23,819 nt of DNA from JBFXAN01 sp050184225 (GCA_050184225.1 JBFXAN010000093.1:1-23819), one strand, 5' to 3'; counted from the stretch's first letter, positions 13,504 through 22,624 are shown. The notes: generated by a model not told the origin, from the letters alone. Program-made: numbers and translations.

Positions 13504-14445
13504 ATGACGCAGGCGCAGCAAACGCTCACCACCCCAAGCAGTGCGCAGACCTCGGTGGTCGCGCGCCGGACCTCACTCTTCCAATGGGCGCGGGGGACTC
13601 CCCTCTCAATCTGGCTCTGCCTCGGCGTCATCGCCGCCTTTCTGCTCTGCGGGCTGCTCGCGGATCTGCTCGCTCCGCATGACCCCACCGCTCAGAATCT
13701 GCGTGCTCGCCTCCAGCCGCCTGTCTTTGCCGGCGGCACGAGCGACCACATCCTCGGCACCGACGCACTCGGCCGCGATGTGCTCAGCCGTCTGATCTAC
13801 GGCGCGCGGGTGTCGCTGCTGGTCGGCGTCGCCGGCATGACGATCGGGTTGCTGGTCGGCGGCACGCTCGGCCTGATTTCCGGATTTACGCGCGGCTTTG
13901 TCGACGACGGGCTGATGTTCTTCGTCGACGTGAAGTTGGCGCTGCCCTTCCTCGTGATCGCGCTCACCGGTGTCGCCTTGCTCGGCCGGTCGCTGCCGGT
14001 GATCGTCCTGCTGGCCGGCATCTCCGGTCTGGGCGCATACATGCGCCTGGCGCGCGGGATGGCGCTCGGCGCGCGAGAGCAGCCGTACATCCTCGCCGCC
14101 CGGTCGGCCGGCGCCGGCGGCGGACGGCTCGTCGGCCGTCACATCCTGCCGAACGTGGTCGCGCCGCTGGTGGTACTCGCCACGTTCAACCTGACCGAGG
14201 TGATCTTCCTCGAGTCCTCGCTGTCGTTTCTCGGCGTGGGTGTCAAACCGCCGACACCTTCCTGGGGATCGATGCTGGACGAGGGGCGCAACTATCTCCA
14301 TACGGCCTGGTGGATCGGCGTCTTTCCAGGGCTGGCGATCGTCCTGATCACGATGGCGATCAGCCTTTCCGGCGACTGGCTGCGCGATGTGCTCGACCCC
14401 GCGATGAAGGGCACGCGCGGCACGAAGAAGGTGGGGGATCAGTAA
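13504..14445 (+). CDS. ABC importer permease, DppC/OppC type
   Basis: 313 aa with an N-terminal helix followed by the HDPTAQNLRARLQPP and HILGTDALGRDVLSRLIYGAR signature of DppC. The EAA loop is ARSAGAGGGRLVGRHILPN and the end has LESSLSFLGVGVKPPTPSWG. It pairs with the DppB-type permease 28 nt upstream to form the translocation pore. ATG 13504 follows GGAGG closely. No ATPase gene is present in the cluster, so the transporter must borrow ATPases encoded elsewhere or depend on genes outside the window. Confidence 0.95.
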   Translation: MTQAQQTLTTPSSAQTSVVARRTSLFQWARGTPLSIWLCLGVIAAFLLCGLLADLLAPHDPTAQNLRARLQPPVFAGGTSDHILGTDALGRDVLSRLIYGARVSLLVGVAGMTIGLLVGGTLGLISGFTRGFVDDGLMFFVDVKLALPFLVIALTGVALLGRSLPVIVLLAGISGLGAYMRLARGMALGAREQPYILAARSAGAGGGRLVGRHILPNVVAPLVVLATFNLTEVIFLESSLSFLGVGVKPPTPSWGSMLDEGRNYLHTAWWIGVFPGLAIVLITMAISLSGDWLRDVLDPAMKGTRGTKKVGDQ

Positions 14446-14484
14446 GCAGTCCGGACAGTCACGCAATCACAGAGGAGGAGCACC

Positions 14485-16143
14485 ATGACCACGTTCGGGG
14501 GCCGGCGCGTTCAGCATCTCTCGCGACGGCGCATTCTGGCGATCGGCGCCAGTGGAATGGCGGCGGCGTTCATCGTCGCCTGCGGCGGGTCGTCAACCGA
14601 CAACGCCGCGACAACGGAGACATCGCCAGCGCCGGGTAGCGCGCCGGCAACGAAGCAAGGTACCTACACCTATGCACCGAAAACCGGCAAGACCCGCGAG
14701 ATGATGACCGTCGGTGTCGCCGGAATCGCCGCTGGGCTCGACCCAACGGTGCAGCTGAGCAACGTCGGCCAGCGGCAGTCGTACATCATCTACGACACAC
14801 TGATCCGCAGACAGTTCCTGGAGCACGACACGCTCGCCCCGGCGCTCGCCACCGCCTGGGAACGACCGGACGACACGACGTTCACGCTGAAGCTGCGCGA
14901 CGGCGTCACCTGGCACAACGGCGATCCCTTCACCGCCGAGGACGTCAAGTACACCTTCGAACGGATCTACCTTCCGGACTCAGGGGCGATCGAAGCCCGC
15001 GGCATGTACGACACGATCGACACGATCGAGCCGGTCGACCGCCTCACTGCGCGCATCAAGACGAAGGGGCCTGAGCCGGTGATCGAAAAGCGCCTCGCCA
15101 ATTACGGCGCCTGGATCGTGCCCAGGTCCTATCTCGAGGCGAACGGCGAGCAGAAGTTCAATCAGACCGGTATCGGCACCGGACCGTTCAAGGTGACGGC
15201 CCTGGAGTCGGACAATCAGCTGGTGATGGAACGCAACGAGTCCTATTGGGAGGAGAAGCCGAATCTAAAGCGGCTGACCTACCGCGTCACGCCAGAAGGC
15301 TCGACCCGCGTTACCTCGCTCCTCAACGGCGAGGCTCAGATCATCACGAACGTCGCGCCGGATCAGGTGCCGACGCTCGCCGGGGCGCCCGCGATCGACG
15401 TGCGCGACACGCCGCTCGTCAGCCATCATGTGCTCCGCTACAACACCAATCATCCGGTTCTCAAGAACGAGAAGCTGCGGCAGGCGATGAACCTGGCCAT
15501 CGACCGCCGCCTCCTGATCGACACGCTGTGGAACGGCAAGGCGGGTGAGGCGCGCAGCCACCAGTACGAAGAGTACGGCCCGCTCTACAACGCGGAGCGG
15601 CCGGTGCTGTCCCACGACGCGGCCAGGGCGAAGGCATTGGTCGCCGAGTCCGGGTACAACGGTGAGACGGTTACCTACCGCACTCAGCGCGATTACTACA
15701 CCAACGGCCTCCAGGCGGCGGAGGCGATCGTCGACATGTGGAAACAGGCCGGCATCAACGCCGAGATCAACCTGGTCGGCGCAGGTGACAAGATCGTCCT
15801 CTCCGAGCTGATGGTCGCCAACTGGTCCAACACCTCCCGCTTCGCCGACCCGGACGGCAACCTTTGGATCTACTGGGGTAAGAACAGCGCCGTGCAGAAG
15901 GACTACTGGAACCTGCAGGACCAGGAGTTCAACCGCCTGGGCGAGGCGGCGCGCACCACGCTGGACGAGAAGACGCGCTTTGATCACTACCAGAAGATGC
16001 TCGACATCTGGGAGAAGGAAGCTCCCGGCACGGTGCTCTACCTGCCCGTGGAGAACTACGGCGTGCAGAAGGAGGTCAATTGGAACCCTTACACGCTCTA
16101 CTTCATGGACTTCCGCGCGTACAACCTGTCGTTCAACACGTAG
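14485..16143 (+). CDS. Solute-binding lipoprotein of peptide/nickel ABC importer (SBP_bac_5)
   Basis: 552 aa, family length. The N-terminus has a Tat-like SRRRILAIG motif and the lipobox IVAC (C33), so it is probably exported folded and lipid-anchored. The SBP_bac_5 landmarks are present: PALATAWERPDDTTFTLKLR, GVTWHNGDPFTAEDVKYTFE, GTGPFKV, LRQAMNLAIDR. It captures the substrate and hands it to the two permeases just upstream. GGAGGAGC precedes ATG 14485. The substrate cannot be read from sequence; the two downstream enzymes hint at a sugar or phosphoester compound rather than a peptide, which is inference. Confidence 0.95.
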   Translation: MTTFGGRRVQHLSRRRILAIGASGMAAAFIVACGGSSTDNAATTETSPAPGSAPATKQGTYTYAPKTGKTREMMTVGVAGIAAGLDPTVQLSNVGQRQSYIIYDTLIRRQFLEHDTLAPALATAWERPDDTTFTLKLRDGVTWHNGDPFTAEDVKYTFERIYLPDSGAIEARGMYDTIDTIEPVDRLTARIKTKGPEPVIEKRLANYGAWIVPRSYLEANGEQKFNQTGIGTGPFKVTALESDNQLVMERNESYWEEKPNLKRLTYRVTPEGSTRVTSLLNGEAQIITNVAPDQVPTLAGAPAIDVRDTPLVSHHVLRYNTNHPVLKNEKLRQAMNLAIDRRLLIDTLWNGKAGEARSHQYEEYGPLYNAERPVLSHDAARAKALVAESGYNGETVTYRTQRDYYTNGLQAAEAIVDMWKQAGINAEINLVGAGDKIVLSELMVANWSNTSRFADPDGNLWIYWGKNSAVQKDYWNLQDQEFNRLGEAARTTLDEKTRFDHYQKMLDIWEKEAPGTVLYLPVENYGVQKEVNWNPYTLYFMDFRAYNLSFNT

Positions 16144-16148
16144 GAGAA

Positions 16149-16271
16149 GCGGCCCTCACCCCCGGCCCCTCTCCCGCCGGAGCGGGCGAGGGGCGCCTCA
16201 TTCAACCATCGTCACTGAGTCCTCCCCCTCTCCCGTCCCGACGGGAGAGGGGGTCGGGGGGTGAGGGCCGC
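16149..16271. repeat. Foldback repeat element, complete copy
   Basis: The ends form an imperfect ~28-bp inverted repeat: GCGGCCCTCACCCCC at 16149 against its complement ending at 16271. An inner hairpin CTCCCGTCCCGACGGGAG lies near 16228-16245. The same modules occur at 1-152. It sits between the binding protein and isomerase genes, where it could attenuate transcription. Confidence 0.8.
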
Positions 16272-16294
16272 TCCCACAAACCTAGGAGAATCTC

Positions 16295-17248
16295 ATGCCC
16301 TTCTCTGGAATCGGCATCAACGAGACACCAGATGTCGCTCCCGCGGCGCTCGAAGCGCGGTTGCAGACGCTGGTGGACCTCGGCTACGACGCCGTCGAAG
16401 TGCGGCTGCACCATGCCGGCGCTCCGGCCGGTAGTGAGCCGGTGCTGTTCGGCGGCCGGCTCAACCGCCTTCGCGTTCAGGAGCTTGCCGCCTCGCTCGA
16501 CCGATTTCCGCTGCGCCGCACGCTCCACGCCTCCACCATCTTTCCATCCGACCCCGCGTTGCGTGCGGTTGGCGTCGAGGTCGCGGATGCTATGGTCGAA
16601 CTGGGTGAGTCGTTGGACGCGGAGGTGCTCGTCGTCCACCCGGGTTCACCCGGACCGGATGCGACGCCGGAGGTGATGGTGGGTGAGATCGCCCGCGAGC
16701 GGCAGGTCGTCGGCAGTATGGCGTGGTGGGCGGCGGACTTCGGCGCGCGGATCGCGATCGAGAACATGATTGGCCTCCGCTCCTTCGCATCGGACCCGGA
16801 CGCTTTGGCCGAACAGGTCGAGCGGCTGCTCGACGAGGGTCACGACAACCTGGGCATCTGCCTTGATGTCGGGCACCTGGCGCTGTCCGCGACGGCGCGC
16901 GGCTTCGACTTCGTCACGGCCCTGCGACGACTGGCGCCGCTGGTCGTCCACACGCACATGAGCGACAACTTCGGCAAACCGGTTTCGACTGCCGGATACT
17001 CACCACTCGAACAGATGCGCTTCGGCATCGGCGACCTGCACCTGCCGATCGGTTGGGGCACAATCCCTCTGGAGGACGCCTTCGGCGGCGCCGACTTTTC
17101 TCGTGGGCCGATCTTCCTCTATGAACTGAACCAGGCGCTGCGCGGGTCATTGGCGGACGGTGTCGAATCGGGGATGGTGACGAAGGCCCGCCATTTGATC
17201 GAGGTCAACGCGATGAACTGGTCCGCGAAATCCACGGTAGCATCCTGA
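16295..17248 (+). CDS. Sugar phosphate isomerase/epimerase-like TIM barrel
   Basis: 317 aa of the AP endonuclease 2 / xylose isomerase-like fold (PF01261). Candidate metal ligands are visible in order: E156 (IAIENMIGL), D191 and H194 (CLDVGHLAL), H219/H221 (VVHTHMSDNFG) and E277 (FLYELN). Such enzymes isomerise or epimerise sugars, inositols or hydroxy acids using a divalent metal in the cytoplasm. GGAGAATCTC before ATG 16295 supports the start. It follows the importer genes and precedes the phosphodiesterase, so it probably processes an imported compound. The exact substrate is unknown. Confidence 0.92.
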   Translation: MPFSGIGINETPDVAPAALEARLQTLVDLGYDAVEVRLHHAGAPAGSEPVLFGGRLNRLRVQELAASLDRFPLRRTLHASTIFPSDPALRAVGVEVADAMVELGESLDAEVLVVHPGSPGPDATPEVMVGEIARERQVVGSMAWWAADFGARIAIENMIGLRSFASDPDALAEQVERLLDEGHDNLGICLDVGHLALSATARGFDFVTALRRLAPLVVHTHMSDNFGKPVSTAGYSPLEQMRFGIGDLHLPIGWGTIPLEDAFGGADFSRGPIFLYELNQALRGSLADGVESGMVTKARHLIEVNAMNWSAKSTVAS

Positions 17249-17292
17249 GAGAGCGCCAACCGGAAGCAAACCTGAGGGCCAAGGGGAGAACG

Positions 17293-18741
17293 ATGGTAAC
17301 GACGAACCAGCGGCAGGCGTTGCTTATGATCTGGGACGGACTGCGCCCGGACATGATCACACCGGAACGGACTCCACATCTCGCGCGGCTGGCGGCGGAG
17401 GGCACGCGCTTCACCGACAGTCATGCCGTCATCCCCACGGTGACGCGCTGCAACTCAGCCTCGATCGCCACGGGCGCCCTGCCCTCGTCGCACGGCATCC
17501 CCGGCAATACCTTTTATGCGCCGGCCGTGGATCCGACACAGGCACTCACTGCCGGCAACGCGGCGGCGCTGCGGGCATGGGCGAAGGTGCGCGGCGGTCC
17601 CCTGCTTGACCGCCCAACACTGGCGGACCGGGTCCACCGCGCCGGCGGTCGGAGTGCGATCGTCAGCACCGGCAGCACCGGCTCGGCGTTCCTGCAGCAT
17701 CCGAACGTCGACGCGTGCGGCGATCTCCTCTTCAACCCGAGCATCTGGGCGGGCATGAGCCAGGAGGATGTCGAGGCGAGGATCGGAGCAATGCCACCGG
17801 GCAGTATGCCCAACACGGAGCAGAACGCCTGGTTCACCCGCCTGATCACCGACATACTGCTGCCGGAGGTGAAGCCGCGCTTCATCTCCTTCTGGCACAC
17901 GGACCCGGACCGCACGCAACATGACTGCGGCATCGGTCAGCCGGAGACACTACGGTCGCTGGGCGATGCGGATCGCAATCTCGGCGCGATGCTGACGGCG
18001 CTGGAGCGGCTCGACCTACGTGGCAGCACCGATGTCGTCGTCACCTCGGACCACGGCTTCTCGACGATCATCGGTCACGTCGATGTGAGCGATGCGTTGA
18101 TCCGCGCCGGGTTGAAGGACTCGACGGACAGCGTCGATGTCGTCGTCACCGGCGGCGCAATCTACGTGCCCGGCAGCGACTCGACGCGAATCGGCCGGAT
18201 CGTTCAGGTGTTGCAGGAACTGAAAGGTGTTGGACCGATCTTCCGCAACGTCCGCGGGGCGCGGCTCGAGGGGACGGGCACACTGCCGCTCGGTTGCGTC
18301 GGCGTCGACGGCGCGCTGGCGCCGGATGTCCTCTACTCGAACGACTGGAGCAACGAAGCGAACGAGTACGGTCACCCCGGCAGCGCCTGGTCCGGCCCGA
18401 CCAGCAAGGCAGCAACGCACGGCAGTATCAGCCCCTGGGACGTGCGGAACTCGTTGGTTGCCGCCGGTCCGAGCTTCAAACACGGCCTGGTCAGCGCCGT
18501 TCCCGCCGGCAATGTCGATATCACGCCGACGCTGCTGCACACGCTCGGGCTGCCCCTGACCGATGACCTCGACGGCCGGCTCCTCTCGGAGGCGCTGGTC
18601 GATGGACCATCACCCGACAGCATCACCGTCGACCGCAGCGTCCTCGCCGCCGAGTCCGAGCATGGTCGCTTCAAGCAGTGGGTCCAGATCTCCAAGGTCG
18701 ATCGTACCCGCTACGTCGACTTTGGCTGGGTCGAACGGTAG
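17293..18741 (+). CDS. Alkaline-phosphatase-superfamily phosphodiesterase/phosphonohydrolase
   Basis: 482 aa. The N-terminus MIWDGLRPDM supplies the first metal Asp (D15). The nucleophile motif is AVIPTVTRCNSASIATG (T51 and N54), followed by PSSHGIPGNTFY. Later motifs are SFWHTDPDRTQHDCG, TSDHGFST, and a C-terminal ATHGS. This is the pattern of NPP phosphodiesterases and phosphonoacetate hydrolase, which use two zinc ions. No signal peptide is visible, so it should act in the cytoplasm. AGGGGAGAACG precedes ATG 17293. It is the last gene of the uptake cluster, 44 nt after the isomerase. The substrate (phosphodiester, phosphonate or nucleotide) is undetermined. Confidence 0.92.
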   Translation: MVTTNQRQALLMIWDGLRPDMITPERTPHLARLAAEGTRFTDSHAVIPTVTRCNSASIATGALPSSHGIPGNTFYAPAVDPTQALTAGNAAALRAWAKVRGGPLLDRPTLADRVHRAGGRSAIVSTGSTGSAFLQHPNVDACGDLLFNPSIWAGMSQEDVEARIGAMPPGSMPNTEQNAWFTRLITDILLPEVKPRFISFWHTDPDRTQHDCGIGQPETLRSLGDADRNLGAMLTALERLDLRGSTDVVVTSDHGFSTIIGHVDVSDALIRAGLKDSTDSVDVVVTGGAIYVPGSDSTRIGRIVQVLQELKGVGPIFRNVRGARLEGTGTLPLGCVGVDGALAPDVLYSNDWSNEANEYGHPGSAWSGPTSKAATHGSISPWDVRNSLVAAGPSFKHGLVSAVPAGNVDITPTLLHTLGLPLTDDLDGRLLSEALVDGPSPDSITVDRSVLAAESEHGRFKQWVQISKVDRTRYVDFGWVER

Positions 18742-18761
18742 CTCAGCAGGTCTCGATTCTA

Positions 18762-18816
18762 TTGTCATCCTGAACGAAGTGAAGGATCTCGGAGGCGGAT
18801 TAGCCTCCGAGATCCT
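18762..18816. terminator. Bidirectional hairpin inside a REP-like repeat
   Basis: A 14-bp perfect stem (18783-18796 with 18803-18816) with a GGATTA loop lies between two convergent genes. It is preceded by TTGTCATCCTGAACGAAG, a variant of the inner repeat of the element at 10674-10829. It is the only strong hairpin in the 125-bp gap. Confidence 0.7.
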
Positions 18817-18866
18817 GCTCACGATGTCCCGCTTCTTTGCTCAATCCCGTCGGGCGATCGACCCAA

Positions 18867-21020
18867 CTACGCCGGCATCGGTACCTGGACGCGGACCGTT
18901 GTTCCTTCCTGTGGCGCGCTCCGCAGGTCCAGGTCGCCGCCGACCCGTGTGACCCGCTCGCGCATCGAGCGGAGGCCGAGATGGCCGGGGAAGGAGCCGG
19001 TTGGGTCGAAGCCGCGACCGTTATCGCGTACCTCGAGGACCAGGCCGTCGGGGCAACGGTCGAGGCGGACCTCAATCCGGCTGGCGCCGGCGTGCTTCAC
19101 CGTGTTGTGCATCGCTTCCTGCGCGATCCGGTAAAGCGCTTCCTTCGCTTCGATCGTGGTATTGGGTTCGTCGCGGAGGTGGGCCTCGATCTCGATGCCG
19201 TGGCGGGCGCGGAGCGCGTCGACCTGCTTGGCGATCGCCGCGACGAGGCCCTCTTGTTCGAGTGACTCCGGTCGTAGCTCGAAGAGCAGCGCGCGCATCT
19301 CGGCCATCCCCATATCGGCGAGGTTGAGGATGTACTCGGTCGAGGCTTCGGCCCGTGTCGCATCACCGCGCTCGAGCAGGGTCCGCACCGTGCGGGCGCC
19401 GAGGCCGATGCTGAACAAGACCTGTGACACGGAATCGTGCAACTCGCGCGCGAGGCGCTGTCGCTCTTCGAGGGCGGCCAGTTTCCGGGCCTGCTCGAAC
19501 AGCCGGGCGTTCTCGACCGCCGATGTCACCTGGTTCGCCATCGTTTGGGCAAGCGTGGCGTGGCGCTCGGTGTAATATCCCGGCGTTTCATGGGTGAGCA
19601 CGAGCGCGCCGATCAGCTTCCCCTTGTGCAGGAGCGGCGCCACGAGCAGGCACTGGAGATAGCTGGCCGTCGTCCGCAGATACTCCTCGCCCATCTGCGA
19701 CCGATAGAGCCGTGCCTCGGCGCTGTCATCCCAGATGTCGGGGATGATCACCGGCTCGCCACGATAGAGCCGCGCCTCGGCTTCGGTGGACATCGTCGTC
19801 GCCGTCGGTCGCGAGAGCACGACCTCGCGGGGCAGCGGACCGCGGTACTCGCGGGCACGGACATCGTCACCATCGACCGACAGCACCAGCGCGGAGGTGT
19901 AGTCGAGGACCAGCTTGATCTGGTCGAGGATCAGGCTGAGCAGCGGCTCCAGTTCGAGGGTGGAGGACACCGTGCGGGAGATCTCCAGCAGCGTCGCCAA
20001 CTCCTCGGCGGTGCGGCGCTCGTGCGCGAAGAGACGGGCGTTCTCGATCGCCGTCGCCGCCTGGGCGGCGATCGCCATCGCCAGCCGGGCATGATGCTCG
20101 GTGTAATAGCCCGGTGTGTCCTTCGAGATGCCGATGAACCCGATCGCGCGGTCGCCCGCGACGAGCGGGACTGCGAGCCAGGAGCGCACGTTCCGCACCG
20201 ACGTGGTGTCGCTGGAACCTTGCGTCCGCGCTCGAAAAGCCTGGGCCATGTCGCTGTCGCCGAGCACATCGTCGATCACGACGGGCCGCAGCGCGCTGAG
20301 CGATTGCCAGAGCTTTCCGCCCTGGCTCAGCGGCCAGTGCACGCCGATCAGCTCGGGATTCGGCTCGCCTGGCGCGATGCCGCTGCGATCGTCAACGATG
20401 CGGAACATCCCGTCCTCGACCAGGATCACGACGGAGCCGGTATAGTCGGCAACGACCTTGAGTTGCTCGAGGATCAGATCGAGGAGTGACTTCAGGTCGA
20501 GCGTCGACGAGATCGTCTGCGATACCTTGAGCAGCGACGCCGTCTCACGGGTGCGCTCTTCGACCCGTTCTTCGAGCAACCGTTGCGCCTCGATCCGCTC
20601 CGTCACGTCGATGTGCATGACGACCACCGCATGCAACGTGCCGGCCTCGTCGTTGATCGGGTAGATCAGCGTCTGCACCCAGATCGGCGGGCGGCCGGCG
20701 AGACGAGGCTCGTCCGTCGAGGTGTAGCGCGTGACCGGCAGGGCGACCGTCTCGCCACCGAACCCACGCCGGATGTAGGGCATCAACCCGAGCGCCTCCA
20801 GTGCGGCGCTCTCGAACACGACCGGCGTCTGGATCGAATCATCGCGCGGTCCCCACATCGCGAGCTGCGCGGGGTTTCGATAGATCGCGCGGCCATCGGG
20901 GAGATAGACCTGCACGGCGGAGGGGAACCGATCGAAGAGGCTCCGCAGGTTCAGTCCGGCGATCCGCATCACTTCATCGGCGGTGGCCGGTCCGATCGCT
21001 TCGACGTTGGGTTCAGGCAT
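18867..21020 (-). CDS. PAS-GAF-GAF sensor histidine kinase, NarX/DesK type
   Basis: 717 aa from ATG 21020 (GGGA upstream; GTG 21038 is an alternative). No membrane segment is visible, so it should be a cytosolic sensor. Approximate domains: PAS 20-145 (LFDRFPSAVQVYLPDGRAIY to DVTERIEAQ), linker coil, GAF1 165-330, GAF2 345-510, HisKA_3 with ELHDSVSQ (phospho-His near 528), then the HATPase with EAMHNTVKHA, DNGRGFD and GHLGLRSMRERV. The two GAFs are clear duplicates (TPGYYTEHHARLA against TPGYYTERHATLA). It autophosphorylates and passes phosphate to the response regulator encoded 39 nt upstream. The ligand (redox, light or small molecule) is unknown. Confidence 0.95.
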   Translation of the reverse strand: MPEPNVEAIGPATADEVMRIAGLNLRSLFDRFPSAVQVYLPDGRAIYRNPAQLAMWGPRDDSIQTPVVFESAALEALGLMPYIRRGFGGETVALPVTRYTSTDEPRLAGRPPIWVQTLIYPINDEAGTLHAVVVMHIDVTERIEAQRLLEERVEERTRETASLLKVSQTISSTLDLKSLLDLILEQLKVVADYTGSVVILVEDGMFRIVDDRSGIAPGEPNPELIGVHWPLSQGGKLWQSLSALRPVVIDDVLGDSDMAQAFRARTQGSSDTTSVRNVRSWLAVPLVAGDRAIGFIGISKDTPGYYTEHHARLAMAIAAQAATAIENARLFAHERRTAEELATLLEISRTVSSTLELEPLLSLILDQIKLVLDYTSALVLSVDGDDVRAREYRGPLPREVVLSRPTATTMSTEAEARLYRGEPVIIPDIWDDSAEARLYRSQMGEEYLRTTASYLQCLLVAPLLHKGKLIGALVLTHETPGYYTERHATLAQTMANQVTSAVENARLFEQARKLAALEERQRLARELHDSVSQVLFSIGLGARTVRTLLERGDATRAEASTEYILNLADMGMAEMRALLFELRPESLEQEGLVAAIAKQVDALRARHGIEIEAHLRDEPNTTIEAKEALYRIAQEAMHNTVKHAGASRIEVRLDRCPDGLVLEVRDNGRGFDPTGSFPGHLGLRSMRERVTRVGGDLDLRSAPQEGTTVRVQVPMPA

Positions 21021-21059
21021 GGTGTTGTCCCAGATCACACGTTCCGCTACTGCCGCCCG

Positions 21060-21695
21060 CTAGGCGGTGAGCCCCAGGCGCCCGGCCTGGAGCGCCGCCT
21101 GGGTCCGGCTCTGCACGCCGAGCTTGGCGAGGATGTTGCTGACGTGCGTCTTCACGGTCTTTTCGCCGATCTGCAGTTCGCGGGCGATCTCCTTGTTCGC
21201 GAGGCCGCGGGCAAGCAGGCGGAGCACATCCGTCTCGCGTTCGGTGAGCGGCTCCGACCCCGGTGGCGCGGCCAGCGGGTGGATCTCGCGCATCAACAGA
21301 CCGGCCGCTTCGGGCGAGAGTTGCACCTGTCCGGCGGCGGCCGCATTGATCGCGCGGATGACATCCGGCGCGTCTGTGTTCTTGAGCAGGTAGCCGATCG
21401 CGCCGGCCCGCACGGCGCCGACGACGATGTCATCGTCCAGCGCGCTGGTCAGCGCCAGCACCTCCGTCTCCGGCAGCTCGCGCCGGATCTTGGACGTCGC
21501 CTCGATCCCGTCCATCACTGGCATCAACATGTCCATCAGGACCACATCCGGCTGTAGCTCTCGCGCCAGCCGAACCGCTTCCGCGCCGTCCGATGCCTCG
21601 CCCGCGACCTCCAGCTCCGGGTCCAGGGTCAGTAACATGCGCAACCCTTGCCGCACCACCGAGTGGTCGTCGGCGATCACGATGCGGATGCTCAT
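21060..21695 (-). CDS. NarL/LuxR-family response regulator
   Basis: 211 aa from ATG 21695 (GGAG 9 nt upstream). The receiver domain (1-120) has D9/D10, phospho-acceptor D55 (VVLMDMLMPVMDG), T83 and K105. The LuxR/NarL helix-turn-helix (147-208) has LTERETDVLRLLARGLANKEIA and EKTVKTHVSNILAKLGV. It is the DNA-binding output partner of the kinase that follows. It is divergent from the LolD-type transporter with a 179-nt intergenic region, so that transporter is a reasonable candidate target. Confidence 0.96.
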   Translation of the reverse strand: MSIRIVIADDHSVVRQGLRMLLTLDPELEVAGEASDGAEAVRLARELQPDVVLMDMLMPVMDGIEATSKIRRELPETEVLALTSALDDDIVVGAVRAGAIGYLLKNTDAPDVIRAINAAAAGQVQLSPEAAGLLMREIHPLAAPPGSEPLTERETDVLRLLARGLANKEIARELQIGEKTVKTHVSNILAKLGVQSRTQAALQAGRLGLTA

Positions 21696-21874
21696 TGGTG
21701 TTCTCCGTCCTTTGACGGAGCCTGCTCTTCGGCCAATGGCCGAGGCATGACCGGCCCCGCGCTCGGTTCGGACCGAGTGTCCATTACTAAAGACTGTATC
21801 AGAGGCCGAATGTCCGCACTGTGAACCGGCCAAACTTTCTCCATCACAATTTCACGTATAGGGAGCACCCCACC

Positions 21875-22624
21875 ATGGTTCTCGAATTGCAACGGTCCGA
21901 GGCGAATGCCAGCGCGTCCGCCGGCGAGCAGCCGATCATCGCCATGCGCGATGTGGTGAAGACCTATGACACCGGTGATATCAAGGTCCACGCCCTGCGC
22001 GGCGTCAGCCTGACGGTGCCGCGCGGCGAGATGCTGGCGATCATGGGCCCGTCCGGCTGCGGCAAGACGACGCTGCTCAACTGCGTCAGCGGTCTCGACA
22101 CGATTGATCAGGGTCTCATCCACATCGACGGCACCGATATCAACCGCATGAGCGATAACGCCAAGACCACCTTTCGCGCCCGGCAGATGGGCTTCATCTT
22201 CCAGTTCTACAACCTCTTGCCCGTGCTGTCGGCCATCGAGAACGTCGAGCTGCCGCTCGTCGTCTCCGGTGTCAGCGGCAAAGAGGCGCGCCGCCGCGCC
22301 CACGATGCGCTTCAGCAGGTGGGCTTGCAAGAGTGGGCGGGGCACCGGCCGGCACAGCTGTCGGGCGGGCAACGGCAGCGGGTGACGATCGCGCGGGCAT
22401 TGGTGAACGACCCGGCGATCGTCTGGGCGGATGAGCCGACCGGCGATCTGGACTCGCAGACGGCGGACGAGATCATGACGCTGCTGGAGACGCTCAATCG
22501 CACGCACCAGCAGACGTTCGTGATCGTCACCCACGACCCCGGCATCGGCGCCCGTTGCCATCGCATCATCCACATGCGCGACGGCAACATCGTCGGCGAG
22601 GAACGTCCGCGACTGGCCGCCTGA
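21875..22624 (+). CDS. LolD/MacB-type ABC transporter ATPase
   Basis: 249 aa from ATG 21875 (AGGGAG 9 nt upstream). All ABC motifs are present: Walker A GPSGCGKTT (58-66), Q-loop Q110, signature LSGGQRQR (162-169), Walker B VWADEP with D-loop GDLD, and the switch H220 (VTHD). The FIFQFYNLLPVLSAIENVELPL segment is typical of the MacB/LolD group, which powers mechanotransmission through FtsX-type permeases rather than classic import. The partner permease starts 81 nt downstream. Likely roles are lipoprotein or peptide export or drug efflux; which one is not evident. Confidence 0.95.
   Translation: MVLELQRSEANASASAGEQPIIAMRDVVKTYDTGDIKVHALRGVSLTVPRGEMLAIMGPSGCGKTTLLNCVSGLDTIDQGLIHIDGTDINRMSDNAKTTFRARQMGFIFQFYNLLPVLSAIENVELPLVVSGVSGKEARRRAHDALQQVGLQEWAGHRPAQLSGGQRQRVTIARALVNDPAIVWADEPTGDLDSQTADEIMTLLETLNRTHQQTFVIVTHDPGIGARCHRIIHMRDGNIVGEERPRLAA

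Noticed and set aside
13606..14466. 286-aa open frame antisense to the DppC-type permease
   Set aside because: Composition rich in Gln/Arg/His/Asp with no motif; it mirrors the permease codons.
19437..20489. 350-aa plus-strand open frame across the histidine kinase
   Set aside because: The opposite strand encodes canonical GAF and kinase motifs; this frame has no domain and no ribosome binding site.
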